Program-made: the position numbers and the translations under genes
Part shown: positions 1 through 8,353 of the stretch, one piece after another
How the letters are laid out: every line of letters begins with the position of its first letter
Numbering within the stretch: the first letter of the stretch is position 1
Notes under the pieces: generated by a model
What the model was told of the DNA's origin: nothing
Database searches by the model: none
Seen by the model: the letters and a program-made list of their open reading frames with translations, nothing else
Source of the DNA: Sphingomonadales bacterium UBA7471
GTDB taxonomy: Bacteria > Pseudomonadota > Alphaproteobacteria > Sphingomonadales > Sphingomonadaceae
Reading direction: 5' to 3'
Length of the DNA stretch: 64,000 nt
NCBI GenBank assembly: GCA_002479765.1
Contig: DLOZ01000025.1
Location: 53,129 to 117,128, forward strand

Positions 1-443
1 ATGATGCTGTCGGCATGTTCTTCGGCACGTATCAGCAGCGCCGACTGGAATGCGCGCAGGCCCGCATCGATTTCATGGGTCGCATTGCGCACCCAAAGGC
101 GGAAGTCGGTGGCGACCTGGTCATTGCGCGACCGCGCGGTGTGCAGCCGAGCCGCTGGCTCACCCACCAATGCACGTAACCGCGTTTCGGTGACCATATG
201 AATGTCTTCAAGCGTGAGGTCTTCGGGCACGCCATTGGCTGCATATTCGGCGTAAATGCTATCGAGCCCGCTTTGGATCGCGGCATTGTCTGACGCCGTT
301 ATAATCCCGTTTGCAGCCAGCATATCGGCATGCGCTTTGCTGCCTGCAATGTCTTCCTGCCAAAGACGCTTGTCGAATGGGATGGAGGCATTTATCTCGC
401 GCATGATAACGCCGGGGCCTTCGCCAAACCGGCCGCCCCACAT
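1..443 (-). CDS. argH: Argininosuccinate lyase, N-terminal part (cut by window edge)
   Basis: Read on the minus strand from an ATG at 443, the frame gives a protein beginning MWGGRFGEGPGV, the typical ArgH opening. It continues through a segment including TLEDIHMVTETRL and ARSRNDQVATDFRLW, which matches the conserved 'HTARSRNDQVATD' region of the fumarase/ASL superfamily. The family enzyme splits argininosuccinate to arginine and fumarate in the last step of arginine synthesis. Only about 148 residues lie in the window. The frame stays open upstream (I-S-D-S-N-S before the Met), and many ArgH proteins have a few residues before MWGGRF, but no good start codon is visible there and extension would run into the divergent gene at 460. 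ATG 443 is therefore preferred. Confidence 0.9.
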   Translation of the reverse strand, partial: MWGGRFGEGPGVIMREINASIPFDKRLWQEDIAGSKAHADMLAANGIITASDNAAIQSGLDSIYAEYAANGVPEDLTLEDIHMVTETRLRALVGEPAARLHTARSRNDQVATDFRLWVRNATHEIDAGLRAFQSALLIRAEEHADSI

Positions 444-459
444 GCTATTGGAATCAGAG

Positions 460-1053
460 ATGCGCTTTGTAATTGCCTTAATCCTTTTCGTGCTGGCTGG
501 GTGCGATAAAGAAAGCCAACCCAAGGGGCAAGCGCAACCCGCATCCACCGCCAAGGCAGGGGCGTCTGACAAAGCCGAAATCGCCCTTGAAAGCGCCAAT
601 GGTATGCGCGCCACGCTCAGTTACAATTTTGCAGGTCAAAAAGCGCCATCGGCGCCTTTTGCCGATGCGCAGGGTCAGGATGTCAGCCTTGCCGATTTTG
701 AAGGCAAGCCGCTATTGCTCAACATCTGGGCAACTTGGTGCGCACCCTGCAAAGCGGAAATGCCCACGCTGGATAAGCTGGCAAAGCTGGAAAAAGGCCG
801 CATGCACGTGATTGCCGTGTCGCAAGACCTTGAAGGGCGCGCACCTGTTGTCGCCTTTTTCACGGAAACTGGGGTCAAGAATTTGGTGCCTTATACTGAT
901 GCTGACAATGCACTGCTGACGGCGTTCAACAACGCGATCGCGCTGCCGACCACCATATTATATGACAGTGATGGCAAAGAAGTGTGGCGCGTGGCAGGCG
1001 GTGTGGAATGGGATGATGCCGAAATGGCAAAGCTGCTGCGCGCAGCCGATTAA
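460..1053 (+). CDS. TlpA-family thioredoxin-like lipoprotein
   Basis: A 197-residue protein starting at ATG 460 with a lipoprotein signal peptide (MRFVIALILFVLAGC, lipobox LAGC), followed by a low-complexity linker and a thioredoxin-like domain. The active-site sequence WATWCAPC places the two redox cysteines at residues 94 and 97, and a cis-Pro-type segment (ALPTTIL) follows later. TlpA/ResA-type proteins are membrane-anchored disulfide reductases acting in the periplasm, often in cytochrome c or oxidase maturation; which substrate this one serves is not visible. The frame is open further upstream to 256, but ATG 460 is chosen because it alone gives the signal peptide. It is divergent from argH with 16 bp between the two starts. 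Confidence 0.9.
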   Translation: MRFVIALILFVLAGCDKESQPKGQAQPASTAKAGASDKAEIALESANGMRATLSYNFAGQKAPSAPFADAQGQDVSLADFEGKPLLLNIWATWCAPCKAEMPTLDKLAKLEKGRMHVIAVSQDLEGRAPVVAFFTETGVKNLVPYTDADNALLTAFNNAIALPTTILYDSDGKEVWRVAGGVEWDDAEMAKLLRAAD

Positions 1054-1060
1054 TCTGCTT

Positions 1061-1330
1061 TTACATCAATATGCGGCGGATACGCTGCTTTTCGGTTTTT
1101 CGCACAGGCAGTGATTCGGTCAGTGGCCGCACGACCACATGTCGGTGCCGGGGATCATTGCAATTGGTGATTTCCGCTTGCTCGGTTTCCCGGGCGAACG
1201 CTGTGTCGGGCAAAAATCCTGCCGACAATATGACGATGCCTGTGCCCAATGTTGAAAAAAGTCCCCGCATGGCGGCAAAATGCCAGCAGAAACGTTTATG
1301 AACGATGAATGGAAAAAGGGTGTCCTGCAT
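1061..1330 (-). CDS. Small putative exported protein
   Basis: An 89-residue reading frame from ATG 1330, preceded by a GAGG ribosome-binding site at good spacing. An internal Met at 1270 starts a 69-residue version with a clear signal peptide (MRGLFSTLGTGIVILSAG, cleavage near AFA-RE), so the true start could be either. The predicted mature part is short, basic at its C-terminus (KTEKQRIRRILM) and has a single cysteine. No family is recognised. It lies between the tail of the TlpA gene and tRNA-Val. The signal-peptide-like N-terminus is the main reason to believe it is real. Confidence 0.5.
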   Translation of the reverse strand: MQDTLFPFIVHKRFCWHFAAMRGLFSTLGTGIVILSAGFLPDTAFARETEQAEITNCNDPRHRHVVVRPLTESLPVRKTEKQRIRRILM

Positions 1331-1362
1331 TTTTGGTGCCTCGAACGGCCATTGTCCAAAAA

Positions 1363-1438
1363 TGGTGGGCGCTAACGGGCTCGAACCGCTGACCCTCTCG
1401 GTGTAAACGAGATGCTCTACCAACTGAGCTAAGCGCCC
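1363..1438 (-). tRNA. tRNA-Val (anticodon TAC)
   Basis: Minus-strand cloverleaf of 76 nt. The acceptor stem is GGGCGCT (1432-1438) paired with AGCGCCC (1367-1373). The D arm contains AGCTCAGTTGGTAGAGC, the anticodon loop TTTACAC has anticodon TAC, and the T arm contains GGTTCGAGCC. The 3' CCA is encoded (1363-1365). Confidence 0.97.
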
Positions 1439-1489
1439 CACTACGGGAAGCGCGCCTTTGCCAAAGCGTTTTGGATTTTGCAAGCCTAA

Positions 1490-2422
1490 TCAGATAATCG
1501 GAGCGGAACTGATGCCGATTGCGACAAAATAATCGTCCAGCTTGGCAGATGTTTCGTCCGACAGTTCAATGAAAACCCGCCGTGCATCGGCTGGATCCTG
1601 ACGCCGGACGAGCATGCCGCTGTCGGTCATTGCGGTAATCCATCGCAATGCAGTCGTCGGCGGAACCGCAGCGGCGATACACAGGCTGGAAACCGACACA
1701 TGCTGCCCTTCTTGCGCGGCAGCCTTTAGGTCCAGCAAGATATCCCAGGCCGGGTCCGCGAACAGATCAGGTGGAAAAAATCGCTCCCGCATACGACGCA
1801 GCTTGATGATCTCGCGCAGGGTTTGGGTGTCTATCGGTTCCGCGCGCAGAGCATTGGCGGATGGAAATCCCTGAAACCCACCCAATGGCGCTGGCCGAAA
1901 GGACATAGCTTTGTCGGATACCGATGTTTTGCGTTCCGAATCGGCCATGCGGGCAAGGGTGCGGGCAAATTCTGCAAGCTCGTCGCTGATTCGGTGCAGC
2001 GATCCGAATGGGACATCACGGTTCGTGTCATGCAGTCGGTCCATTTCGCCCCGTCCAAACGCCCCCGCCAAAATCGGCATCGCCTCAATGTAGTCAGCGT
2101 CGACGAAAAAATGGCACTGGCCTTGCGGAAGCGCTGCATAAGCGTCCTCGAGCCCATCCATATTGGTCCACACCAACGCAGTGCTCCGATGCATTTGAAG
2201 ATACCGTGATATGCGCGCCAAGAAATCTTCCGGTATATCCATTTTGGACGTAAAATGGACCAAAATGAAATCCGTCCGCTGTGTATCGTCCATCACCAGC
2301 GCGGTGCAGCCCATTACGGACAATAATCGCTTGAGTTCAGCGACGCGTTGCGCCGTGCCGCCGACGATCATGGCCGTGCGGCCATTGATGCTAGAACCGA
2401 AGGTGGACGGGGGTTTTGCCAT
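1490..2422 (-). CDS. MarR-like winged-helix regulator with N-terminal receiver-like region
   Basis: A 310-residue protein. ATG 2422 is chosen because it has a GGGAG ribosome-binding site 7 nt upstream; the frame is open to 2617 but the upstream residues look non-coding. The C-terminal third (roughly residues 200-305) reads as a MarR-type winged helix-turn-helix: WDILLDLKAA, then SVSSLCIAAAVPPTTALRWI, then the wing SGMLVRRQDPADARRVFIELS. The N-terminal region (AMIVGGTAQRVAELKRLLS and later) looks like a degenerate response-regulator or nucleotide-binding fold. Proteins of this layout in sphingomonads are uncharacterised MarR-family regulators; the ligand and targets are unknown. It is divergent from the M3 peptidase gene at 2624. 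Confidence 0.65.
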   Translation of the reverse strand: MAKPPSTFGSSINGRTAMIVGGTAQRVAELKRLLSVMGCTALVMDDTQRTDFILVHFTSKMDIPEDFLARISRYLQMHRSTALVWTNMDGLEDAYAALPQGQCHFFVDADYIEAMPILAGAFGRGEMDRLHDTNRDVPFGSLHRISDELAEFARTLARMADSERKTSVSDKAMSFRPAPLGGFQGFPSANALRAEPIDTQTLREIIKLRRMRERFFPPDLFADPAWDILLDLKAAAQEGQHVSVSSLCIAAAVPPTTALRWITAMTDSGMLVRRQDPADARRVFIELSDETSAKLDDYFVAIGISSAPII

Positions 2423-2623
2423 ATATATTCTCCCAGAAATGCGATTACGGGCCTCACGTCGCGAAGGCACGATGTTTGAGGTGCGCGCCATGTACAATTT
2501 ATATCCATTTTGGAAGTAACAGTTTTGGCCGACGGGTTGTTTGCAAGACGCCCGTGATGCGCTAATCCCCCTGCCCATTGCGCCTGGGCATACGGGCCGC
2601 AAAATGCAGAGGAGCATATTTAG

Positions 2624-4759
2624 GTGAAAACGGGAAAAATCATGTTGAGCGCAGCGGCGCTTTTATTGTCAGGAGTTGCGATGACGGCGGTTGCACAAGC
2701 GAAAGAAATGAAGTCCGGCCAATCGGCCAGCGACCCCGTGTTGCTTCAAGAATGGACCGGTCCCTATGAAGGCGTGCCGCCATGGGACAAGGTTAAAGTT
2801 GCGGACTTCCCGGCCGCGTTTCAGGCCGCGATGCAGGCATCAAAGGCCGAGTTTGAAGCCATGCTCGCAAAGCCCGAAGCCATCACGTTCGACAACACCA
2901 TTACCGCCAGCGAACTGTCCGGCGAAAAAATCGGCCGGCTGTTTTCGATCTGGGGTGTGCATTCATCGAACCTGTCGAACCCTGAAGTCCGTAAAATTCA
3001 GGCGGAATGGGAACCAAAGGTCAGTGCGTTCTTCTCCGAACTTTCGCTGGATGCCCGTTATTTTCAGCGCGTCAAATATCTCTACGACCAGCGCGCGAAT
3101 CTTGGCCTAGATGCCAAGCAAATGCGGCTGTTGGAACGGACCTATGACGGTCTGGTCCGCAATGGCGCGATGCTCGATGCGGCCAAGAAAGCGCAGGTCA
3201 TCCGCATAGAAACCGACCTTGCCAAGAAATTCTCCGCTTTCTCCGAAAAGGTTCTGGCGGATGAAGAAACCTTCATCCTCATAACCGACCCGGCGGACCT
3301 TGCGGGCCTGCCCGAAAGCTATGTCGCGGCGATTCAGGCTGCGGCCAAGGCAAAGGGCCAGACCGGCTGGGCGGTCGTGAACACCCGCTCTGCCGTTCAA
3401 CCGTTCCTTGAAAATTCAACGCGGCGCGATTTGCGTGAAAAGGTCTGGCGTGCGTTCACGATGCGCGGTGATAACCAGAATGCGAACGACACCAACGCAA
3501 CGATCGCCGAAATATTGAAATTGCGTCAGCAGCGTGCCGAAATATTGGGCTTTCCGACCCATGCCCATTACCGCATGGCCGACACGATGGCGAAGGACCC
3601 GAACAAGGCGATGGACCTGATGATGAAGGTCTGGCCTGCTGCTGTTGCCCGCGTCAAAGAAGAAGTGGCCGACATGCAGGCGATCGCCAATGATGACAAC
3701 ATCATCATCGAGCCATGGGATTATCGTTTTTACGCCGAAAAGGTGCGCAAGGCGAAATATGACCTCGATCAGGAAGCCATTAAACCTTATTTCCAGCTGG
3801 ATAATATGGTCGCCGCGATGTTCGACGCCGCGGGCAAGCTATATGGTCTGACGTTCACCGAAAACACGGGCACAGTCCCTGTGTTCGAACCCAAGGTACG
3901 GACATTTGAGGTTAAGCGCGATGGCAAGGTCATTGGCCTGTTCTACCTCGACAATTTCGCGCGCGCCGGCAAGCGTTCGGGCGCGTGGATGACCACCTAT
4001 CGCAGCCAGCACAAATTGGGCGGCAAGAATGACATCGTGCTTGCATCAAACAACAACAACTTCGTGCCCGGCGCCGATGGCGTGCCCACGCTGATCAGCA
4101 TTGATGACGCGTCGACCTTGTTCCACGAATTCGGTCACGCCATTCATTATCTGAACTACGACATCACATGGCCGGGCCTTGGGGGCACGCCGCGCGACTT
4201 TGTGGAATATCCAAGCCAGGTGAATGAAAACTGGTTGCTCACGCCTTATGTGCTCAACACTTATGCCAAGCATTATAAAACAGGGGAGCCAATCCCGGCA
4301 GCCTTGGTCGAAAAAATCCGCGCGAGTGATACGTTCAACCAAGGCTTTTCGACCGTAGAATATCTGTCGAGCGCCATTTTGGATATGAAGCTGCATAACC
4401 GCAGCGAACCCGTCACCGATCCGCGCGCATTTGAACGCGATACGCTCGCCGAAATTGGCATGCCGAAGGAAATGGCGATGCGCCATCGCCTGCCGCAGTT
4501 TAACCACCTGTTTGCCGACGATGGCTATTCGGCGGGTTATTACAGCTATCTCTGGTCCGAAACGATGGATGCCGACACATGGGCGGCCTTCACCGAAAAG
4601 GGCGATGTCTGGGACAAGGAAACAGCGGAGCGGTTCCGGTCGATGTTGCTGGCAACGGGCAATGAAACCGACCGGATCGAAGCCTATCGCGCATTCCGTG
4701 GTCGGGATCCGGATGTGAAATATATCATGAAAAAGCGCGGTTTCCCGACCGGCGAATAA
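2624..4759 (+). CDS. Exported M3-family metallopeptidase (peptidyl-dipeptidase Dcp-like)
   Basis: A 711-residue protein starting at GTG 2624, with GGAG at 2611-2614; ATG 2642 is an alternative that keeps the signal peptide. The N-terminus is a Sec signal peptide ending AVAQA-KE. The peptidase domain carries the thimet/Dcp zinc motif HEFGH at residues 501-505, followed by the downstream Glu region of clan MA (FVEYPSQVNENWL). The length fits Dcp/oligopeptidase family members. Such enzymes trim short peptides, here probably in the periplasm given the signal peptide. A strong terminator follows at 4776, so it appears to be a single-gene transcript. Confidence 0.9.
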   Translation: MKTGKIMLSAAALLLSGVAMTAVAQAKEMKSGQSASDPVLLQEWTGPYEGVPPWDKVKVADFPAAFQAAMQASKAEFEAMLAKPEAITFDNTITASELSGEKIGRLFSIWGVHSSNLSNPEVRKIQAEWEPKVSAFFSELSLDARYFQRVKYLYDQRANLGLDAKQMRLLERTYDGLVRNGAMLDAAKKAQVIRIETDLAKKFSAFSEKVLADEETFILITDPADLAGLPESYVAAIQAAAKAKGQTGWAVVNTRSAVQPFLENSTRRDLREKVWRAFTMRGDNQNANDTNATIAEILKLRQQRAEILGFPTHAHYRMADTMAKDPNKAMDLMMKVWPAAVARVKEEVADMQAIANDDNIIIEPWDYRFYAEKVRKAKYDLDQEAIKPYFQLDNMVAAMFDAAGKLYGLTFTENTGTVPVFEPKVRTFEVKRDGKVIGLFYLDNFARAGKRSGAWMTTYRSQHKLGGKNDIVLASNNNNFVPGADGVPTLISIDDASTLFHEFGHAIHYLNYDITWPGLGGTPRDFVEYPSQVNENWLLTPYVLNTYAKHYKTGEPIPAALVEKIRASDTFNQGFSTVEYLSSAILDMKLHNRSEPVTDPRAFERDTLAEIGMPKEMAMRHRLPQFNHLFADDGYSAGYYSYLWSETMDADTWAAFTEKGDVWDKETAERFRSMLLATGNETDRIEAYRAFRGRDPDVKYIMKKRGFPTGE

Positions 4760-4775
4760 CGCTTTTTTCAGATTA

Positions 4776-4821
4776 AAAAGGGGGGCTGCACAGGCGAAAA
4801 TATGCGCAGCCCTTTTTTGTT
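4776..4821 (+). terminator. Rho-independent terminator of the M3 peptidase gene
   Basis: The GGGCTGC / GCAGCCC stem is flanked by an A-run on the left and TTTTTTGTT on the right, 17 nt after the peptidase stop codon. Confidence 0.85.
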
Positions 4822-4835
4822 GCATCTCATCTAAA

Positions 4836-4856
4836 ATGATATAAATATGATATCAT
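4836..4856. promoter_or_regulatory. Candidate operator with repeated ATGATAT half-sites
   Basis: ATGATAT occurs at 4836-4842 and again at 4847-4853, 11 bp apart, and the second copy is part of the palindrome ATGATATCAT (4847-4856). The cluster sits directly in front of the SPFH gene and its AGGGAG ribosome-binding site. The spacing of one helical turn suggests a dimer or tetramer binding site. By inference, the ribbon-helix-helix protein encoded in the same operon (5784-5984) may be the ligand. Confidence 0.45.
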
Positions 4857-4871
4857 CTTTTTAGGGAGATT

Positions 4872-5774
4872 ATGATGAGCGATGATTTTGCAAACAATCT
4901 GACTGCGAGCCGCGAAGCCGGCGCGCGCAGCTTTAATGGCTATGTAATGCTGCTCGTTCTTTTGGTGAGCATGTTGTGGTTTGGTTGGGCGATGTCGAGT
5001 GTGATACCCGACCAGCCGGATGCAGATTTCCTTGGCATGGGGTTAAGCATCGCCGTTTTCGTTTTCGTCTCTAGCGGCTTTTACATGCTTCAACCCAATC
5101 AGGGCGTCGCGCTGACATTGTTCGGCGCATATAAGGGCACGGACCGGAACGAAGGCTTGCGCTGGACTTGGCCCTGGATCGGCAAGGCCAAGATATCGCT
5201 GCGTGCGAACAACCTGATTTCGGAAAAGATTAAAGTAAACGACTTGCGCGGTAACCCCATTGAGATGGCGGCGCAGGTTGTGTGGCGCGTGACGGACACG
5301 GCGCAAGCGTTGTTCGATGTGGATGATTATAAGGCGTTCGTGCTCGCCCAGATCGAGGCAGCGGTCCGTACCATTGGCGCACGCTATCCATATGATGACT
5401 TCACGCATCAGGAAGTGACGCTGCGCGGTAATCATGACCAAGTCGGTGACGAATTGCGGCTGGAGTTGATGGAGCGCTTGCGCGTTGCAGGCATCACCGT
5501 TGATGAATGTGGCTTCACCCATTTGGCCTATGCGCAGGAAATTGCTGGCGCCATGCTCCGTCGCCAACAGGCCGAGGCAGTGGTCGCCGCGCGCAAGACC
5601 TTGGTTGAGGGCGCCGTCGGCATGGTCGAAATGGCGCTGGAGATGCTGTCGGCGAAAAATGTCGTCGAGTTGGACGACGAACGCCGCGCCGCCATGGTTT
5701 CCAACCTCATGGTTGTTCTATGTGGTGAGCGTGATACGCAACCTGTGGTCAACACCGGTACATTGTACAGCTAG
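4872..5774 (+). CDS. SPFH/band-7 domain membrane protein
   Basis: A 300-residue protein with an AGGGAG ribosome-binding site. Two N-terminal membrane segments (about residues 24-47 and 54-73) are followed by an SPFH/prohibitin-type domain: GFYMLQPNQGVALTLFGAY, then VWRVTDTAQALFDVDDYKAFV, then a coiled-coil tail rich in Ala/Glu (AQEIAGAMLRRQQAEAVVAAR). SPFH proteins assemble into membrane microdomain scaffolds or modulate membrane proteases; the specific role here is unknown. It is the first gene of a three-gene operon with an RHH protein and a small membrane protein. Confidence 0.88.
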   Translation: MMSDDFANNLTASREAGARSFNGYVMLLVLLVSMLWFGWAMSSVIPDQPDADFLGMGLSIAVFVFVSSGFYMLQPNQGVALTLFGAYKGTDRNEGLRWTWPWIGKAKISLRANNLISEKIKVNDLRGNPIEMAAQVVWRVTDTAQALFDVDDYKAFVLAQIEAAVRTIGARYPYDDFTHQEVTLRGNHDQVGDELRLELMERLRVAGITVDECGFTHLAYAQEIAGAMLRRQQAEAVVAARKTLVEGAVGMVEMALEMLSAKNVVELDDERRAAMVSNLMVVLCGERDTQPVVNTGTLYS

Positions 5775-5783
5775 GCCAGCTGC

Positions 5784-5984
5784 GTGTCCGCTCCGTCCAA
5801 AAAGGCTTTCCCGCTCCGTCTCGATCCAGCGCTTTTCGCCGCGGTCGAGCGGTGCGCAGCCGCGGATTTCCGGAGCGCGAATGCCGAAATTGAAGTATTG
5901 CTGCGCGAAGCGTTGGCCAAGCGCGGGGTGAAGGTTGGCGTGAGCGAGATGCCCAAACGCGGGCGTCCGCCAAAGGAGATGTGA
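5784..5984 (+). CDS. Arc-like ribbon-helix-helix DNA-binding protein
   Basis: A 66-residue protein from GTG 5784, nine bases after the SPFH stop. The N-terminal half (FPLRLDPALFAAVERCAAADFRSANAEIEVLLREAL) has the strand-helix-helix pattern of the Arc/MetJ superfamily, and a basic C-terminal tail (PKRGRPPKEM) follows. It could repress its own operon through the ATGATAT site upstream; that link is inference. RHH proteins are often antitoxins, but no toxin partner is recognisable here. The next gene starts one base after its stop codon. Confidence 0.8.
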   Translation: MSAPSKKAFPLRLDPALFAAVERCAAADFRSANAEIEVLLREALAKRGVKVGVSEMPKRGRPPKEM

Positions 5985-5985
5985 G

Positions 5986-6246
5986 ATGCTCGGTTTATTC
6001 TTCGGCAAAGAACCTTGGTTTCGGGCGAAACGTTTCGGCTATGGCGCTGGCCTGCCGTTCAAGTGGCAGGGATGGGCCGTGCTCGGCGTTTATCTTATGG
6101 CGATGATTGGCTTGGCGCTGCTTGCGGATAATGAAAAAGCGATACCCACAATAGTGACGGTCGCGCTCATGTTGATCATTACCGGCATTTTCGTCGTCAT
6201 CGTCCGCAACCACACCGAGGGCGGCTGGAAATGGCGCGGACTTTAA
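5986..6246 (+). CDS. Small membrane protein
   Basis: An 86-residue protein that starts one base after the RHH gene stop (tgaGatg arrangement), so it is translationally coupled. Two hydrophobic helices (about residues 30-47 and 55-72) are preceded by a basic/aromatic N-terminus (FFGKEPWFRAKRFGYGAG). No named family is recognised with certainty. Its position makes it the third member of the SPFH-RHH operon. Confidence 0.75.
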   Translation: MLGLFFGKEPWFRAKRFGYGAGLPFKWQGWAVLGVYLMAMIGLALLADNEKAIPTIVTVALMLIITGIFVVIVRNHTEGGWKWRGL

Positions 6247-6249
6247 GGG

Positions 6250-7086
6250 TTAACGCAGCGCTTGGTCCAACAAGCGCGCGAGCCTGATCCCGCCGCGTTC
6301 GACCTGCTGGCGTAATGCGGCGCGTGACGCAGCGATGTCGGCTTCATCAATAACGACGGGTGCGGTTGGCTTTGCGCCACATGGGTCACCATCGACCGCG
6401 CGGGGATAGACAATCTCTTTCGATATTGCCCAATTTTCTTCGCTCCACAGCCGCGTATTGCCTTGTTTGACAGCGGCTTTCTCCGCGGGCGAAAACACGC
6501 GCACAATCGCTGGCGCAGCAGACAGCGCGCGGTCGGCCAGCAAGCCATCCCACACCATATGCAAATTATATCCCCGCATATTGCCATATGTGACCTTTAG
6601 GTCATTGCCGCCGCGGTCCGCACGGTCACCGGCGTGCAATGGCTGGTGAATGTCACCCACAAAATGCACGAGAAAGGCCAGCGCCTGCAAACGGACATCT
6701 GCAGGCAGCGCCTTGTTCGAAAGCAACGCAAAGTTGCGGTCGATCTGCGCCGACACGCAGTTCCCGTCGGCGCACGCGCTGTTCAGATCGAACGGCTTGC
6801 AAATATCGACATTCTGATAATGCCAGCTGTTGGTATAGCCCCAGCGCGCACGATCGCCCTTGATGCAATCGGCCCAGACGCTGACCTCGCCAATATTGCG
6901 CATTGTGCATTTGGGCGTGCCGAGCATCGGCGCTGCACGCAACAGACGTTGCATATTCGCGCGCGCATTGGGCGACATATTGGCCTGCGCAATATGCGCC
7001 ACGGTTTCATGCCCATATTCCCAATAGGCCTGGGCAGGGACAATTGGCGCAACAAGGACGAGAAGAGCGATCAGCAAATGTTTCAT
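6250..7086 (-). CDS. Exported S1/P1-type zinc nuclease
   Basis: A 278-residue protein from ATG 7086 with a Sec signal peptide (MKHLLIALLVLVAPIVPAQA). After cleavage the chain begins YWEYGHETVAHIAQ, matching the P1-nuclease N-terminus in which an early Trp and the first His bind zinc. Further ligand regions are WADCIK, SWHYQNVD and the block LVHFVGDIHQPLHAG followed by GGNDLKV. Family enzymes are periplasmic or secreted, cleave single-stranded DNA/RNA and remove 3'-phosphates. The gene converges on the small membrane-protein gene with only 3 bp between the stops. Confidence 0.9.
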   Translation of the reverse strand: MKHLLIALLVLVAPIVPAQAYWEYGHETVAHIAQANMSPNARANMQRLLRAAPMLGTPKCTMRNIGEVSVWADCIKGDRARWGYTNSWHYQNVDICKPFDLNSACADGNCVSAQIDRNFALLSNKALPADVRLQALAFLVHFVGDIHQPLHAGDRADRGGNDLKVTYGNMRGYNLHMVWDGLLADRALSAAPAIVRVFSPAEKAAVKQGNTRLWSEENWAISKEIVYPRAVDGDPCGAKPTAPVVIDEADIAASRAALRQQVERGGIRLARLLDQALR

Positions 7087-7191
7087 GCGCGCGCCATAAT
7101 TTGTAACGACGTGTAAATCAAAGCAACATTCGCGCGTCCTACGTATAGGATGATGATTGCGGGAATATTCCAAGCCGCCTATATCCCCCCA

Positions 7192-8331
7192 ATGTCTTCC
7201 ATTCGCCCTTGGCGCGATATCGCGCGTCGTCAGTCCCGCCAAATCATGGTGGGGAATGTCCCCGTTGGTGGAAATGCCCCGATTGCGGTGCAAACGATGA
7301 CCAACACGCTGACCAGCGATGCCGCCGCGACCATCGCCCAAATCCGTCGCTGCGAAGATGCCGGGGTCGATATCATTCGCGTGTCCTGCCCGGATGTCGA
7401 AAGCACCGCTGCGCTGAAACAGATTGTGCGCGCCGCCAATGTGCCGATCGTCGCCGACATTCATTTCCATTATAAACGCGCGCTTGAGGCGGCGGACGCT
7501 GGCGCTGCGTGCTTGCGGATTAACCCGGGCAATATCGGCTCGTCAGAGCGCGTGAAAGAGGTTGTCAACGCGGCCAAGGCCAATGGCTGCGCCATCCGTA
7601 TTGGTGTGAACGCCGGATCCTTGGAAAAGGACTTGCTCGAAAAATATGGCGAGCCTTGTCCCGAAGCGCTGATCGAAAGCGCGCTTGACCATATCAAGCT
7701 GCTGCAGGACCATGATTTCCACGAATATAAGGTCGCGGTCAAAGCGTCCGACGTGTTCCTTGCGGTTGCGGCCTATATGGGGCTGGCCGAGGCGGTTGAT
7801 TGCCCGCTGCATCTGGGGATTACCGAAGCGGGCGGGTTGATTGGCGGCACAGTCAAATCATCCATCGGCATGGGCAATCTGCTCTGGGCCGGAATTGGCG
7901 ACACCATCCGCGTCAGCCTGTCTGCCGAACCCGAAGAAGAAGTTCGTGTTGGCTATGAAATCCTGAAAGCACTTGGCCTGCGCACCCGCGGCGTCCGCGT
8001 GGTCAGCTGCCCCAGCTGTGCCCGCCAAGGTTTCGACGTCATCCGCACCGTGCAAAAGCTGGAAGACGCGCTGAGCCATATCAAAACGCCCATGTCGCTC
8101 TCGGTGCTTGGCTGCGTCGTCAACGGCCCCGGCGAAGCGCGCGAAACCGACATCGGCATCACCGGCGGCGGCAATGGCAAGCATATGGTCTATCTGTCGG
8201 GCGTGACCGATCACCATGTCGAAAATGACGACATGGTCAGCCACATCGTCAAACTGGTCGAAGCCAAAGCGGCCGAGATTGACGCCGGCACCAGCGTCAG
8301 CATGGATACGCTGCACGGGAAAGTGGCTTGA
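7192..8331 (+). CDS. ispG: 4-hydroxy-3-methylbut-2-enyl diphosphate synthase (IspG/GcpE)
   Basis: A 379-residue protein from ATG 7192; the frame is open to 7150 but the family start (MSSIRPWRDIARRQSRQIMVG) fits this ATG. It has the TIM-barrel segment VGNVPVGGNAPIAVQTMTNT and the C-terminal iron-sulfur domain with the cysteines in SCPSCARQGFD and LGCVVNGPGEA. It converts MEcPP to HMBPP in the non-mevalonate isoprenoid pathway using a [4Fe-4S] cluster. The length is close to the bacterial norm. Confidence 0.95.
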   Translation: MSSIRPWRDIARRQSRQIMVGNVPVGGNAPIAVQTMTNTLTSDAAATIAQIRRCEDAGVDIIRVSCPDVESTAALKQIVRAANVPIVADIHFHYKRALEAADAGAACLRINPGNIGSSERVKEVVNAAKANGCAIRIGVNAGSLEKDLLEKYGEPCPEALIESALDHIKLLQDHDFHEYKVAVKASDVFLAVAAYMGLAEAVDCPLHLGITEAGGLIGGTVKSSIGMGNLLWAGIGDTIRVSLSAEPEEEVRVGYEILKALGLRTRGVRVVSCPSCARQGFDVIRTVQKLEDALSHIKTPMSLSVLGCVVNGPGEARETDIGITGGGNGKHMVYLSGVTDHHVENDDMVSHIVKLVEAKAAEIDAGTSVSMDTLHGKVA

Positions 8332-8353
8332 CGTCATATTTTTGGGGGAAAGC

